Positions 1-8,649 of a stretch of DNA of 64,000 bases are shown piece after piece. The DNA is taken from positions 117,471 to 181,470 of the forward strand of contig JBDTSP010000008.1 in NCBI GenBank assembly GCA_039931065.1, given 5' to 3'. The DNA comes from CADEED01 sp039931065 (lineage in GTDB: Bacteria > Pseudomonadota > Gammaproteobacteria > Steroidobacterales > Steroidobacteraceae). A program made the position numbers and the translations under genes. The notes under the pieces are model-generated. The model saw only the letters and a program-made list of their open reading frames with translations. It searched no databases and was not told where the DNA came from. The stretch's first letter is position 1. Every line of letters begins with the position of its first letter.

Positions 1-435
1 CGGGTCGAATCCGACATTGGTAGTTACGTGCGGGCAGCGAAAACAACTTTTCATCGTCTGCGGCCTTACGAGATCGAGACTCGCCTGCATCCTTGTATTG
101 CAGACGTGCGCGGCGACCAGTCATACCCGAGCGGGCATGCAACGTATGGCTACGTGGTGACCGGCGTGCTCGAGCAACTGGCACCGGACCGGCGGCGCGA
201 ACTTCGATTGCGTGGCGACGAGTTCGCCCGCCAACGCATGGTCTGTGGTGTGCACTTCCGCAGCGATCTCGAAGCCGGCCGCATTGCCGCGCGGTGGCTG
301 ATTCAGCGTCTCGACGCGTCGCCGGAATTCCTGGCGGATGCCGCAGCGGCAGCGCGCGAGTTGCGCTCGGCCGGCCAGAGTTCGCACCCGGGCATTGCCT
401 CGAGTCCAGCGGAATCGCCAGCGCAGTCACGCTGA
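1..435 (+). CDS. Class A acid phosphatase (PAP2 superfamily), C-terminal part
   Basis: The frame is open from base 1, so the gene begins before the window and only its last 144 residues are seen. It carries the three PAP2 phosphatase motifs: K-X6-RP (K14, R21-P22), PSGH (in PSGHATYG) and a third motif R-X5-H-X3-D (R-MVCGV-H-FRS-D) that supplies the phosphorylated histidine. Together they fit a periplasmic class A nonspecific acid phosphatase of the PhoN type. The last 25 residues are Ser/Pro/Ala rich and poorly conserved in character. It converges on dnaJ with a 16-base gap. The signal peptide lies outside the window, so the periplasmic location is inferred from the family. Confidence 0.8.
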   Translation, partial: RVESDIGSYVRAAKTTFHRLRPYEIETRLHPCIADVRGDQSYPSGHATYGYVVTGVLEQLAPDRRRELRLRGDEFARQRMVCGVHFRSDLEAGRIAARWLIQRLDASPEFLADAAAAARELRSAGQSSHPGIASSPAESPAQSR

Positions 436-451
436 AACACCACGGCCCGGA

Positions 452-1591
452 TCAGGTCGGTTCGGAGGAGAAGAACCGCTTCACCCCCGCGAAGAAAGTT
501 TCGCCGCGAGGCGCATGTTTGCTCGCATCCTTCTTGAGGGTCTCTTCGAACTTGCGCAGCATCTCGCGTTGTTCGCCGCTCAGATTGACCGGTGTTTCGA
601 CGACGACCGTGCAGAACAGGTCGCCGTGCGCGCCGCCGCGCACCGGCTTCACGCCCTTGCCGCGCAACCGAAATTGCGTTCCGGACTGTGTCTCGGCCGG
701 GACCTTGAGCGAAACGTGTCCGTCGAGCGTCGGCACATCGATGCTGCCGCCGAGCACCGCGGTGGCGAAACTCACCGGCACCTCGCACAGCAAATCGGCG
801 CCTTCGCGGTCGAAGATCTCATGGTCACGGACGTGTACTTCCACGTACAGATCGCCCGGAGGCCCGCCATTACGTCCCGACTCGCCTTCGGCGCTCAGGC
901 GTATGCGGTCGCCCGTGTCTACGCCCGCCGGAATCTTGACCGCCAGGCGTTTACTGCGACGAACGCGCCCCTGTCCAAGACAGGTATCGCAAGGATTCTT
1001 GATGATGGTGCCGCTGCCACGGCACTTCGGGCAGGGCTGCTGCAACTGAAAGAAGCCTTGCGAGATACGCACCTGCCCGACGCCATTGCAGGTTTCGCAG
1101 GTGACGGGTTTGTGGCCCTTCGCCGCGCCGCTGCCGCCGCAGGTTTCGCATTCACTGAGCTTTGCGACGTCGATTTCGGCCGCGTATCCGAACACCGCCT
1201 GATTGAGATCGAGCTCGAGTTCGTACTTGAGATCGGCGCCGCGAAACACCTGCCGGCCGCCACCACGGCGTCCGCCACCAAAAATGTCGCCAAACATCTC
1301 GCCGAACATCTCGCCGAAAGCGTCCGGGCCCTGCGCGCCGCCGCGACCGCCGCCCTGGCGTGAAGCGTCGATGCCCGCGTGGCCGTGCTGATCGTAGATG
1401 GCGCGTTTGTCGGCTTCGCAGAGAACTTCGTAAGCCTCCTTGGCCTCCTTGAAGTTTTCTTCTGCTTCCTTGTCACCGGGATTGCGGTCCGGGTGATATT
1501 TCATCGCCAGACGTCGGTAGGCCTTCTTGACGTCGGCCTCCGTCGCGGTGCGCGGGAGATCCAGCACCTTGTAGTAATCGCGTTTCGACAT
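452..1591 (-). CDS. dnaJ: Chaperone DnaJ (Hsp40)
   Basis: 379 residues, the usual size for DnaJ. The N-terminal J-domain contains the HPD motif (KYHPDRNPG) that stimulates DnaK ATPase. A Gly/Phe-rich linker follows (GEMFGDIFGGGRRGGG), then a zinc domain with four CXXCXGXG-type repeats beginning CETCGGSG, CETCNGVG, CPKCRGSG and CDTCLGQG, and a C-terminal substrate-binding part. DnaJ delivers unfolded clients to DnaK in the cytoplasm. It is the last gene of the hrcA-grpE-dnaK-dnaJ cluster and is separated from dnaK by a strong hairpin at 1612-1640. Confidence 0.97.
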   Translation of the reverse strand: MSKRDYYKVLDLPRTATEADVKKAYRRLAMKYHPDRNPGDKEAEENFKEAKEAYEVLCEADKRAIYDQHGHAGIDASRQGGGRGGAQGPDAFGEMFGEMFGDIFGGGRRGGGRQVFRGADLKYELELDLNQAVFGYAAEIDVAKLSECETCGGSGAAKGHKPVTCETCNGVGQVRISQGFFQLQQPCPKCRGSGTIIKNPCDTCLGQGRVRRSKRLAVKIPAGVDTGDRIRLSAEGESGRNGGPPGDLYVEVHVRDHEIFDREGADLLCEVPVSFATAVLGGSIDVPTLDGHVSLKVPAETQSGTQFRLRGKGVKPVRGGAHGDLFCTVVVETPVNLSGEQREMLRKFEETLKKDASKHAPRGETFFAGVKRFFSSEPT

Positions 1592-1611
1592 TCGCCGCCC
1601 TTAAAATAAAC

Positions 1612-1640
1612 AGACTCCGCTGCCGCGGGCAGCGGAGTCT
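1612..1640 (-). terminator. Hairpin between dnaK and dnaJ (probable attenuator)
   Basis: A perfect 13-base-pair stem (1612-1624 with 1628-1640) encloses a 3-base loop. On the coding (minus) strand it is followed by the T-rich stretch GTTTATTTTAAG just before the dnaJ start. This looks like a leaky terminator or processing site that would make dnaJ mRNA scarcer than dnaK mRNA. Confidence 0.6.
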
Positions 1641-1655
1641 CCTCAGCCGTAGTAG

Positions 1656-3593
1656 TTAGGCTTCTTTCTTGTCTTTCACTTCTTCGAATTCGGCATCGAC
1701 CGCATCCACGTTGGCCTTCGCCTGGGCACCCGCGCCGGCGTCCGCGCCGCCACCCGCATCCGGCCCCGCGCCACCCTGTGCGGCAGCCGCCTGGCTTGCG
1801 ATGTTCGAAGCGGCTGCCATGAGCGCCTCGGCCTTCTTGTCGATGGCTGCCTTGTCGTCGCCTTTGAGCACGCCGCGCAGATCGGACAGCGCGGACTCGA
1901 CCTTGGCACGTTCGCCGCCATCGACTTTGTCACCGAGATCCTTGAGCGATTTCTCCACCGCGTGCACCAGCTGATCGGCACGGTTGCGGGAATCGACCAG
2001 CTCACGGAATTTCTTGTCTTCTTCCGCGTGCGCCTCGGCGTCGCTGACCATGCGTTTGATTTCATCCTCGGTCAGACCCGAAGACGCCTTGATTGCGATC
2101 TTCTGTTCCTTGCCCGTGGCCTTGTCCTTCGCCCCGACATGCATGATGCCGTTGGCGTCGATGTCGAAGCTCACTTCGATCTGCGGCGTGCCGCGCGGCT
2201 GCGGCGGGATGTCGGCGAGATCGAACTTGCCCAGCGACTTGTTGTCCTGCGCGCGGTCACGCTCGCCTTGCAACACGTGGATCGTGACCGCCGATTGGCC
2301 GTCATCCGCGGTCGAAAAAGTCTGTGAAGTCTTGGTCGGGATCGTGGTGTTCTTCTCGATCAGCTTGGTCATGATGCCGCCGAGCGTCTCGATGCCGAGC
2401 GACAGCGGCGTCACGTCGAGCAACAACACGTCTTTGACTTCACCCGCAAGCACGCCGCCCTGGATGGCCGCGCCGACCGCGACGGCTTCATCAGGGTTCA
2501 CGTCCTTGCGCGGCTCCTTGCCGAAGAAGTCCTTCACGTATTTCTGCACGAGCGGCATACGCGTCTGGCCACCGACGAGGATCACTTCGGAGATGTCCTG
2601 CGTTCCCAAGCCCGCGTCCTTCAAAGCCGTGCGGCAAGGTTCGATGGTGCGTTTGACCAGGTCCTCGACCAGGCTCTCGAGCTTGGCGCGCGTGAGCTTG
2701 ATGTTCAGATGCTTGGGGCCCGACGCGTCGGCGGTGATGTACGGCAGGTTCACGTCGGTCTGCTGGCTCGAGGACAACTCGATCTTGGTCTTCTCGGCGG
2801 CCTCTTTGAGGCGCTGCACCGCGAGCGGATCCTTGCGCACATCGACGCCCGATTCCTTGAGGAATTCGTCGGCGAGGAAATTGATGATGCTCATGTCGAA
2901 GTCTTCGCCACCGAGGAATGTGTCGCCGTTGGTAGATAGGACTTCGAATTGGCGCTCGCCGTCGATTTCGGCGATTTCGATGACGGACACATCGAAGGTG
3001 CCGCCGCCCAGGTCATACACCGCGATCTTCCGGTCCTTGCCGGCTTTATCGAGGCCATAGGCCAACGCCGCCGCGGTCGGCTCGTTGATGATGCGCTTGA
3101 CGTCGAGACCCGCGATCCGGCCGGCATCCTTGGTCGCCTGGCGCTGCTGGTCGTTGAAGTACGCCGGCACCGTGATGACGGCCTCGGTGACTTCCTCACC
3201 GAGGTAATCCTCGGCGGTCTTCTTCATCTTCATGAGCACGCGCGCGGAAATCTCCGGCGGTGACTTCTTCTCGCCCTGGGCTTCGACCCAGGCGTCGCCG
3301 TTGTCGGCCTTCACGATCTTGTACGACACCATGTGGATGTCTTTCTGCACGACGCCGTCGTCGAACTTGCGGCCGATGAGGCGCTTGACGGCGAACAAGG
3401 TGTTCTGCGGGTTCGTGACCGCCTGGCGCTTCGCCGACTGGCCCACGAGGACTTCGTTGTCCTTGGTGAACGCGACGATGGACGGCGTGGTGCGATCACC
3501 TTCGCTGTTCTCGATGACGCGCGGCTTGCCGCTTTCCATGATGGCGACGCAGGAATTCGTCGTTCCCAGATCAATGCCGATTACCTTGCCCAT
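1656..3593 (-). CDS. dnaK: Chaperone DnaK (Hsp70)
   Basis: 645 residues. The N-terminal ATPase begins MGKVIGIDLGTTNS and contains the second phosphate motif VYDLGGGTFDVS. The substrate-binding domain (VTPLSLGIETLGG) and an alpha-helical lid follow, and the tail is rich in Ala, Gly and Gln. An in-frame GTG four codons upstream (3605) is possible, but the ATG at 3593 has a GGAG about eight bases before it and gives the standard N-terminus. DnaK folds and refolds proteins with DnaJ and GrpE. It lies 87 bases downstream of grpE and probably has its own promoter or processing site. I saw no CIRCE operator and no convincing sigma-32 promoter directly upstream. Confidence 0.98.
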   Translation of the reverse strand: MGKVIGIDLGTTNSCVAIMESGKPRVIENSEGDRTTPSIVAFTKDNEVLVGQSAKRQAVTNPQNTLFAVKRLIGRKFDDGVVQKDIHMVSYKIVKADNGDAWVEAQGEKKSPPEISARVLMKMKKTAEDYLGEEVTEAVITVPAYFNDQQRQATKDAGRIAGLDVKRIINEPTAAALAYGLDKAGKDRKIAVYDLGGGTFDVSVIEIAEIDGERQFEVLSTNGDTFLGGEDFDMSIINFLADEFLKESGVDVRKDPLAVQRLKEAAEKTKIELSSSQQTDVNLPYITADASGPKHLNIKLTRAKLESLVEDLVKRTIEPCRTALKDAGLGTQDISEVILVGGQTRMPLVQKYVKDFFGKEPRKDVNPDEAVAVGAAIQGGVLAGEVKDVLLLDVTPLSLGIETLGGIMTKLIEKNTTIPTKTSQTFSTADDGQSAVTIHVLQGERDRAQDNKSLGKFDLADIPPQPRGTPQIEVSFDIDANGIMHVGAKDKATGKEQKIAIKASSGLTEDEIKRMVSDAEAHAEEDKKFRELVDSRNRADQLVHAVEKSLKDLGDKVDGGERAKVESALSDLRGVLKGDDKAAIDKKAEALMAAASNIASQAAAAQGGAGPDAGGGADAGAGAQAKANVDAVDAEFEEVKDKKEA

Positions 3594-3680
3594 ATCAATC
3601 TCCACTCACTCTTTTTGGGTATTGACCCAGTGCCCCCTTTCTGGAGACCGGGCTCCTTCTTTCAAGAAGGATTTTTTAGA

Positions 3681-4232
3681 TCAGACCTTCCCCGCGGACA
3701 CGACCACTCGGGCGGGCCGCAGCAATCTGCCATTCAACTGGTAGCCACGCTGGATCACCGTCAACACGGTATTCGGCGCCGCATCGCTGGGCTGCGCCAT
3801 CATCGCTTCGTGCTGTTCCGGATTGAAGGTGACCCCCTCCGGGTTGATCTCTTCGATCTGCGCCTTCTCGAAGGCCTTCGCCAGCAGGCGCAGTGTCGCG
3901 TTCTGACCCTCGATCAAGTTCGCGACATCACCCCTGGATGAGTTTGCGATGCCCAACTCGAGCGAATCCTTCACCGCGATCAGGTCCTGAGCGAATTTCT
4001 CGACCGCGAACTGGCGCGCGTTCTCGAGATCCTTCGCGCCGCGCTTGCGCACATTGTCGACCTCGGCCAAAACGCGCAGGTACTGCTCCCAGTGATTCTT
4101 GGAGCGTTCTTCGGAAGCGGCCAGATCCTGCTGGAGTCGCTCCATCTCCACCAGCGCCACGGCCGTCTCGGGCAGCACTGTCGTCTTGTCTTCGGGACCG
4201 GCGCCCAGCAGATCGGAATTCGGATCGCTCAT
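3681..4232 (-). CDS. grpE: Nucleotide exchange factor GrpE
   Basis: 183 residues. A long N-terminal helix (about residues 30-80) is followed by the conserved GrpE beta domain, with NPEQHEAM, NTVLTVIQRGYQLNGRLLRPARVVVS and a Val-Lys end. It releases ADP from DnaK. The ATG at 4232 is preferred over a TTG one codon earlier. A GAGG lies upstream in the leader. The gap to hrcA (4233-4347) contains a perfect 8-base-pair hairpin at 4269-4289. Confidence 0.95.
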   Translation of the reverse strand: MSDPNSDLLGAGPEDKTTVLPETAVALVEMERLQQDLAASEERSKNHWEQYLRVLAEVDNVRKRGAKDLENARQFAVEKFAQDLIAVKDSLELGIANSSRGDVANLIEGQNATLRLLAKAFEKAQIEEINPEGVTFNPEQHEAMMAQPSDAAPNTVLTVIQRGYQLNGRLLRPARVVVSAGKV

Positions 4233-4268
4233 CAAAAGACCTCAATGAAACAGGTAGTTACGTGCGGT

Positions 4269-4289
4269 ACAAAGCCTGCGCGGCTTTGT
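4269..4289. repeat. Short inverted repeat between hrcA and grpE
   Basis: ACAAAGCC at 4269-4276 and GGCTTTGT at 4282-4289 form a perfect 8-base-pair stem around a 5-base loop, within the leader of grpE on the minus strand. It has no T-run and does not match CIRCE, so its role is unknown. It could be an RNA structure in the grpE leader or a weak terminator for hrcA. Confidence 0.4.
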
Positions 4290-4347
4290 GGCTCCGCTTT
4301 TGGGGATTTCAAGTCTGGAGTGGGGAAAAAACTATCGGACTACGCCG

Positions 4348-5406
4348 TCAGCGCCGAGCCAATGCCGCCCCGAGGATCTTGGCGGTGAGATCGACGATGG
4401 GGATCACGCGCTCGTATGCCATCCGGGTCGGGCCGATGACTCCGATCACGCCGACAACTTCGTTATCGGCGCTGTACGGCGCCGTGATCACGCTGCAGTC
4501 GTCGAGGATGCGAAAGCCCGATTCCTGCCCGATGAAGATCTGCACGCCGTCCGCGCGCAGGCTGTGATCCAGCAGGTTGAGGATGTCGCGTTTCTCGTTG
4601 AACGCCTCGAACAGGCGCCGCAGTTTGTCGACCGACGACAACTCACCCGCGCCCATGAGGTTGTGTTCACCCGCCATCACATATTCCATGCGATTGGCGT
4701 CGTCGGATTTGAACACGCGCTCGGCGACGCTGATGGCGTCCTTCATCATGGAGTCCATGCTCTCGCGCGCTTCCTGCATCTCGCCCAGGATCTCCTGGCG
4801 TACCTGGGACAGCGTCTTGCCACGGCAACGTTCGGTCAGGAAGTTCGCAGCACGGCGCAATTCGTCCGACGAGTGATACCGCTCGAGCTGGATGATGCGG
4901 TTCTGGACTTCACGGTCGTTGAACACCAGCACAACCAGCGCACGATTGTCGGAGAGCCCGACGAATTCGATCTGGGAAATCGACGCCTGCTGGGTGCGCG
5001 GCAGAGTCACGACGCCCGCAAGGCGCGTCACGTTCGACAACAGCTGCGATGCAGCGGCGACCAGCGCCTTCGAATCGTCGCGCGCGGCGTCGAGCTGGCG
5101 GCGCAGCTCGGTGAACGCAGGGTCGTCCTCGATCGGCGCTCGCGCCTTGAGCAGCGCGTCCACGAAGAAGCGATAACCCTTGTCGGTCGGGACGCGGCCG
5201 GCCGAAGTATGCGGAGAGCTGACGAACCCGAGCTGTTCGAGATCCGCCACGATGTTGCGAATGGTGGCCGAAGAGAGGGCCAGGCCCGATTCGCGCGACA
5301 GGGAGCGTGACCCTACCGGCTGCCCGTCGCGGATGTAGCTGCCAACGAGCACCCGCAGCAGCAGTTGTTCGCGCTCGGAAAGTGCATCGTCAGTAGGTTC
5401 GGCCAC
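4348..5406 (-). CDS. hrcA: Heat-inducible transcription repressor HrcA
   Basis: 352 residues from the GTG at 5406, matching the family size of about 350. The N-terminal winged helix includes REQLLLRVLVGSYI and SSATIRNIVADLEQLGF; the HrcA-specific SSPHTSAGRVPTDKGYR segment and a GAF-like effector domain follow. HrcA represses chaperone genes through CIRCE operators and is itself helped to fold by GroEL. The open frame extends to 5646, but that would overlap nadK on the other strand and lacks conserved residues. No ribosome site precedes the GTG, and a promoter-like pair places the transcript start at the GTG itself. No CIRCE copy was seen in this window, so its target operators are probably elsewhere. 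Confidence 0.93.
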   Translation of the reverse strand: MAEPTDDALSEREQLLLRVLVGSYIRDGQPVGSRSLSRESGLALSSATIRNIVADLEQLGFVSSPHTSAGRVPTDKGYRFFVDALLKARAPIEDDPAFTELRRQLDAARDDSKALVAAASQLLSNVTRLAGVVTLPRTQQASISQIEFVGLSDNRALVVLVFNDREVQNRIIQLERYHSSDELRRAANFLTERCRGKTLSQVRQEILGEMQEARESMDSMMKDAISVAERVFKSDDANRMEYVMAGEHNLMGAGELSSVDKLRRLFEAFNEKRDILNLLDHSLRADGVQIFIGQESGFRILDDCSVITAPYSADNEVVGVIGVIGPTRMAYERVIPIVDLTAKILGAALARR

Positions 5407-5413
5407 GGCGCCG

Positions 5414-5442
5414 AAGCTACTGAGCGGGCATCTGCACGTCAA
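5414..5442 (-). promoter_or_regulatory. Candidate sigma-70 promoter for hrcA
   Basis: On the minus strand TTGACG (5442-5437) and TAGCTT (5419-5414) are separated by exactly 17 bases. Transcription would start about seven bases on, essentially at the GTG start codon of hrcA, implying a leaderless message. Seen directly but untested. Confidence 0.45.
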
Positions 5443-5524
5443 GAAACTCAGGCTGACCCGATTCGACAGTTTTCGATGTGATTCAGTGCATTGGCCGTCC
5501 CGCTGGCCCATGCTACAAAGCGAC

Positions 5525-6418
5525 ATGCCTCTACCAGCGCAAGCTTGCGCGCTCATAGGGCGGTTCAGCGACGCGAGCGTCGCCGAATCCGCGTTGACGC
5601 TGCTTCCGCATCTCAAAAAGCGCGGGGTTGAAGCACTGTTGCCCATGGACGACCCGCTTCAGGCGTCGGCGGACCTTGTAACGCGGGTTCCGGAAGAAGA
5701 AATCGCCGACCGAGCCGACCTCGTCATCGCCATTGGCGGCGATGGCACACTCTTGTACGCCGCCCGCCTGGTAGCGCATCGCGGCGTGCCGCTCATCGGC
5801 ATCAATCGCGGACGATTGGGATTTCTCACCGATGTGCTGCCGCAGGACATGATCGGCTCGGTGGACGCGGCGCTCGAGGGCCGTTGTGAACGCGACGATC
5901 GAGCCCTGCTCGAAGCACGCATCGTAGGCCCGCGTGGAATCATCACGAGCGCGTTGGCGCTCAACGACGTCGTGCTGCAGAAATGGGAAACCGGGCGCAT
6001 GCTCGATTTTGAAACCTGGATCGACGGTGTTTATGTGAACACGCACGGCGGCGATGGTCTGGTGGTGGCAAGTTCGACCGGCTCGACGGCCTATGCACTG
6101 TCCTGCGGCGGCCCGATCGTGGCGCCACACCTCGACGTGCTGGTAGTCGCACCCATCTGCCCGCACACCTTGTCTGACCGCCCGATCGTTGTTTCGAGCC
6201 GTTCCGTCATTTCCGTGAAATTGATCGACCGGCCGGATATCCGGGCGCAGGTGACGGCCGACGGCGTTTCGCTCGGTGAACTGCTGCCGGGCGACCGCCT
6301 GGAAGTTCACCCGACTGCGCAGAAGATCACGCTGCTTCATCCCGACAAGTTCGAGTATTACCGCCTGCTGCGTTCCAAGCTCCATTGGGGGCGCGGCGGA
6401 TTCAACAAATCCGAGTGA
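5525..6418 (+). CDS. nadK: NAD kinase
   Basis: 297 residues. It phosphorylates NAD to NADP in the cytoplasm. The diagnostic GGDGTLLYAARL motif is near residue 75, NDVVLQKW lies mid-protein and GDGLVVASSTGSTAYALS is in the C-terminal domain. The ATG at 5525 gives a typical N-terminus (MPLPAQACALIGRF); an upstream start at 5486 would add 13 unconserved residues. It is divergent from hrcA across 118 bases and followed after 3 bases by recN, as in many gammaproteobacteria, so the two are probably one transcript. Confidence 0.96.
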   Translation: MPLPAQACALIGRFSDASVAESALTLLPHLKKRGVEALLPMDDPLQASADLVTRVPEEEIADRADLVIAIGGDGTLLYAARLVAHRGVPLIGINRGRLGFLTDVLPQDMIGSVDAALEGRCERDDRALLEARIVGPRGIITSALALNDVVLQKWETGRMLDFETWIDGVYVNTHGGDGLVVASSTGSTAYALSCGGPIVAPHLDVLVVAPICPHTLSDRPIVVSSRSVISVKLIDRPDIRAQVTADGVSLGELLPGDRLEVHPTAQKITLLHPDKFEYYRLLRSKLHWGRGGFNKSE

Positions 6419-6421
6419 GCC

Positions 6422-8131
6422 ATGCTGACCCATCTGCAGATTCGTGACTTCGCCATCATCGATGCCCTTGAGCTCGAACTGCGCGCCGGTCTCACCGTGC
6501 TCACGGGCGAAACCGGAGCCGGCAAATCGATCGTCGTCGATGCGCTCGCATTGCTCGCCGGCGGCAAGGGTGGCGCCGAAGTAGTCAGGGCCGGCACTGA
6601 ACGTGCCGAGCTGTCGGCCACATTCGACATCAGCGGCAGCCCGGAAGCGTTGCGTATCATCCTGGCGGAACAATCGGTGGAAGTGGCCGATGACGAACTC
6701 ACCGTCCGCCGCGTCATCGCCAACGACGGACGTTCGCGCGGCTACTTGAATGGTGTTTCGGTGCCGCTGCAGCTGCTGCGCGATATCGGCGCGCTCATCG
6801 TCGACATTCACGGACAACACGAATTCCAGTCACTGACCCGCGCGCCCGCCCAGCGCGAACTGCTCGACGACTTCGGCGAAAATACCGAACTCGCGGCCAA
6901 GGTACGCGAGGCTCACAAGAACTGGATCGCGCTCGTGAACCGAACGGTCGAACTGGAAGGAAAGGCGCGCGACCGTGATTCACGCAGCGACCTGCTGCGT
7001 TTCCAGGTGGGAGAACTGAAAGCGCTCGACCTCAAGAGCGGTGAAGTCGCGGAACTCACCGAAGAACGCACTCGTCATTCCAATCGTGGCCGCCTGGCAG
7101 AGGCCGCACAGGCTGCGGTCGGCCTTTTGTACGACTCCGATGATGGCAATGCCCACGCTACGGCGTCGCGCGCGCTCGCCGGAATCAAGACCTTGTCGAG
7201 CGTCGATCCGCGCCTCGCGAAAGTCGTGCCCATGGTCGACGAGGCGACCATCCAGATTCGCGAAGCCGCGCGCGAGTTGTCGCGTTATCTCGAGACGCTC
7301 GACATCGACCCGGCCAGACAGGAAGAAGTCGAACGGCGGCTCGCGGCCGTCGAGGAGTTAAGTCGCAAACATCGTGTGCCGGCGCCCGATCTCAGCGCGC
7401 TCGGTGCGAAACTCGAGAAAGATCTCGCCGAACTCGACAGTGCCGACAACAACCTCAATGCTCTCAAGAAACAACAGGCCGAGGCGCTCGACTCCTATCG
7501 AAAACTCGGCACGCAGCTCACCGCGGGCCGACAAACCGCCTCGCGTGCACTTTCAAAAGACATTACGGCGCGCATGCAGACATTGGGAATGGCGGGTGGC
7601 CGTTTTCTCATCGACATCACTCAACCTACCGGTGAACCAGCCGCGCATGGATTCGACGCCGTCGAATTTCGAGTCACTGCCAACCCGGGCCAGCCGCTGC
7701 GGCCGCTGGCCAAAGTTGCATCGGGTGGCGAACTCGCACGACTGTCGCTGGCTGTGCAAGTCGCCTGCGCCGCGAAGGATGTCCGTTGCATGGTATTCGA
7801 CGAAGTCGATTCCGGAGTCGGCGGCGCGGTGGCCGAAATCGTCGGGCGCGAATTGAAAGCACTCGGCTTCTCGGGCCAGGCAATCTGCGTCACCCACCTC
7901 CCGCAGGTCGCAAGCCAGGGGCACCATCACCTGCGCGTCGCCAAACTCACCGACGGCAAGACCACGCGCACGACGATCTCTGAGCTGACGATGGACGAGC
8001 GGGCCGAAGAGCTCGCGCGGATGTTAGGTGGGCTGGAAGTGACCGGCAAAGCGCGTGAACACGCGCGCGAGATGCTGCATCTGGCCGCCAACCCCGATCA
8101 AAAGGCGCGGGGCGGAAAGCGCAAGGCCTGA
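6422..8131 (+). CDS. recN: DNA repair protein RecN
   Basis: 569 residues, SMC-like. The Walker A motif GETGAGKS lies near residue 30, two coiled-coil arms follow, then the ABC signature VASGGELARLSLAVQ and Walker B MVFDEVDSGVGG. RecN holds or tethers broken DNA ends during double-strand-break repair. The ATG follows the nadK stop by 3 bases. In E. coli recN is SOS-controlled, but no obvious LexA box was found in the short gap, so expression probably comes from the nadK promoter. Confidence 0.96.
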   Translation: MLTHLQIRDFAIIDALELELRAGLTVLTGETGAGKSIVVDALALLAGGKGGAEVVRAGTERAELSATFDISGSPEALRIILAEQSVEVADDELTVRRVIANDGRSRGYLNGVSVPLQLLRDIGALIVDIHGQHEFQSLTRAPAQRELLDDFGENTELAAKVREAHKNWIALVNRTVELEGKARDRDSRSDLLRFQVGELKALDLKSGEVAELTEERTRHSNRGRLAEAAQAAVGLLYDSDDGNAHATASRALAGIKTLSSVDPRLAKVVPMVDEATIQIREAARELSRYLETLDIDPARQEEVERRLAAVEELSRKHRVPAPDLSALGAKLEKDLAELDSADNNLNALKKQQAEALDSYRKLGTQLTAGRQTASRALSKDITARMQTLGMAGGRFLIDITQPTGEPAAHGFDAVEFRVTANPGQPLRPLAKVASGGELARLSLAVQVACAAKDVRCMVFDEVDSGVGGAVAEIVGRELKALGFSGQAICVTHLPQVASQGHHHLRVAKLTDGKTTRTTISELTMDERAEELARMLGGLEVTGKAREHAREMLHLAANPDQKARGGKRKA

Positions 8132-8155
8132 ACGGCCGGCGCCCCCGGAAACTCG

Positions 8156-8608
8156 TTAGCTGTTTTTGCCCTGGCCCTTCTGGGGGCTTTTGTAAGACGG
8201 GCAGCCAGCCTTCTGGCAATGGCCGTAAAGCGTCATGGCGTGGTCGCGTAACTCATAGCCGAGACGCTCGGCAATCTCTTTCTGGCGCTCTTCGATCTCG
8301 TCGTCCATGAACTCTTCGACACGGCCGCAGTCCAGACAGACGATATGGTCGTGATGTGTACCCTGATTGATCTCGAACACGGCCATTCCGTCTTCGAAAT
8401 GATGGCGCGACACCAGGCCCGCGGCCTGGAACTGCGTCAGCACTCGATAAACAGTCGCGAGACCAATGTCCTCGTTGGACTCGATCAGGCGCTTGTAGAT
8501 GCCTTCGGCGGACATGTGACGGGTCGGACTTCCCTCGAGGATTTCGAGGATCTTGAGTCTCGGTCCGGTGACTTTGAGTCCGGCCTTGCGCAGGTCTTTG
8601 CTTTCCAA
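8156..8608 (-). CDS. fur: Ferric uptake regulator Fur
   Basis: 150 residues from a TTG start at 8608, preceded by AGGAG at nine bases. The longer frame to 8671 would run over the start of bamE and has no similar site. The N-terminal winged helix ends in DIGLATVYRVLTQFQAAGL. The metal-binding part has HHFEDGMAVFEINQGTHHDH, CLDCG and a second CXXXXC near the end (CQKAGC), giving the structural zinc site. With Fe2+ Fur represses iron acquisition genes. It is divergent from bamE (41-base gap), the standard gammaproteobacterial arrangement. Confidence 0.95.
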   Translation of the reverse strand: MESKDLRKAGLKVTGPRLKILEILEGSPTRHMSAEGIYKRLIESNEDIGLATVYRVLTQFQAAGLVSRHHFEDGMAVFEINQGTHHDHIVCLDCGRVEEFMDDEIEERQKEIAERLGYELRDHAMTLYGHCQKAGCPSYKSPQKGQGKNS

Positions 8609-8649
8609 GCCAGAGGTCTCCTGAAATCGATGCGGTATGATGCGCCACC

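Noticed and set aside
93..1049. Long open frame on the plus strand antisense to dnaJ
   Set aside because: A GC-rich shadow frame with no domain, no ribosome site and Arg/Ser/Pro-biased composition.
3594..3680. Inverted repeat CCTTCTT...AAGAAGG before a T-run, upstream of dnaK
   Set aside because: The T-run is on the plus strand, where no gene needs a terminator; on the dnaK strand it precedes the stem. It may be a leader structure but cannot be called a terminator.
3594..5530. CIRCE operator or sigma-32 promoter in the heat-shock cluster
   Set aside because: TTAGCACTC/GAGTGCTAA was not found, and CTTGAA occurrences lack CCCCAT at the right spacing.
5531..6820. 429-residue frame antisense to nadK and recN
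   Set aside because: It crosses two real genes and has shadow-type composition; no start signal.
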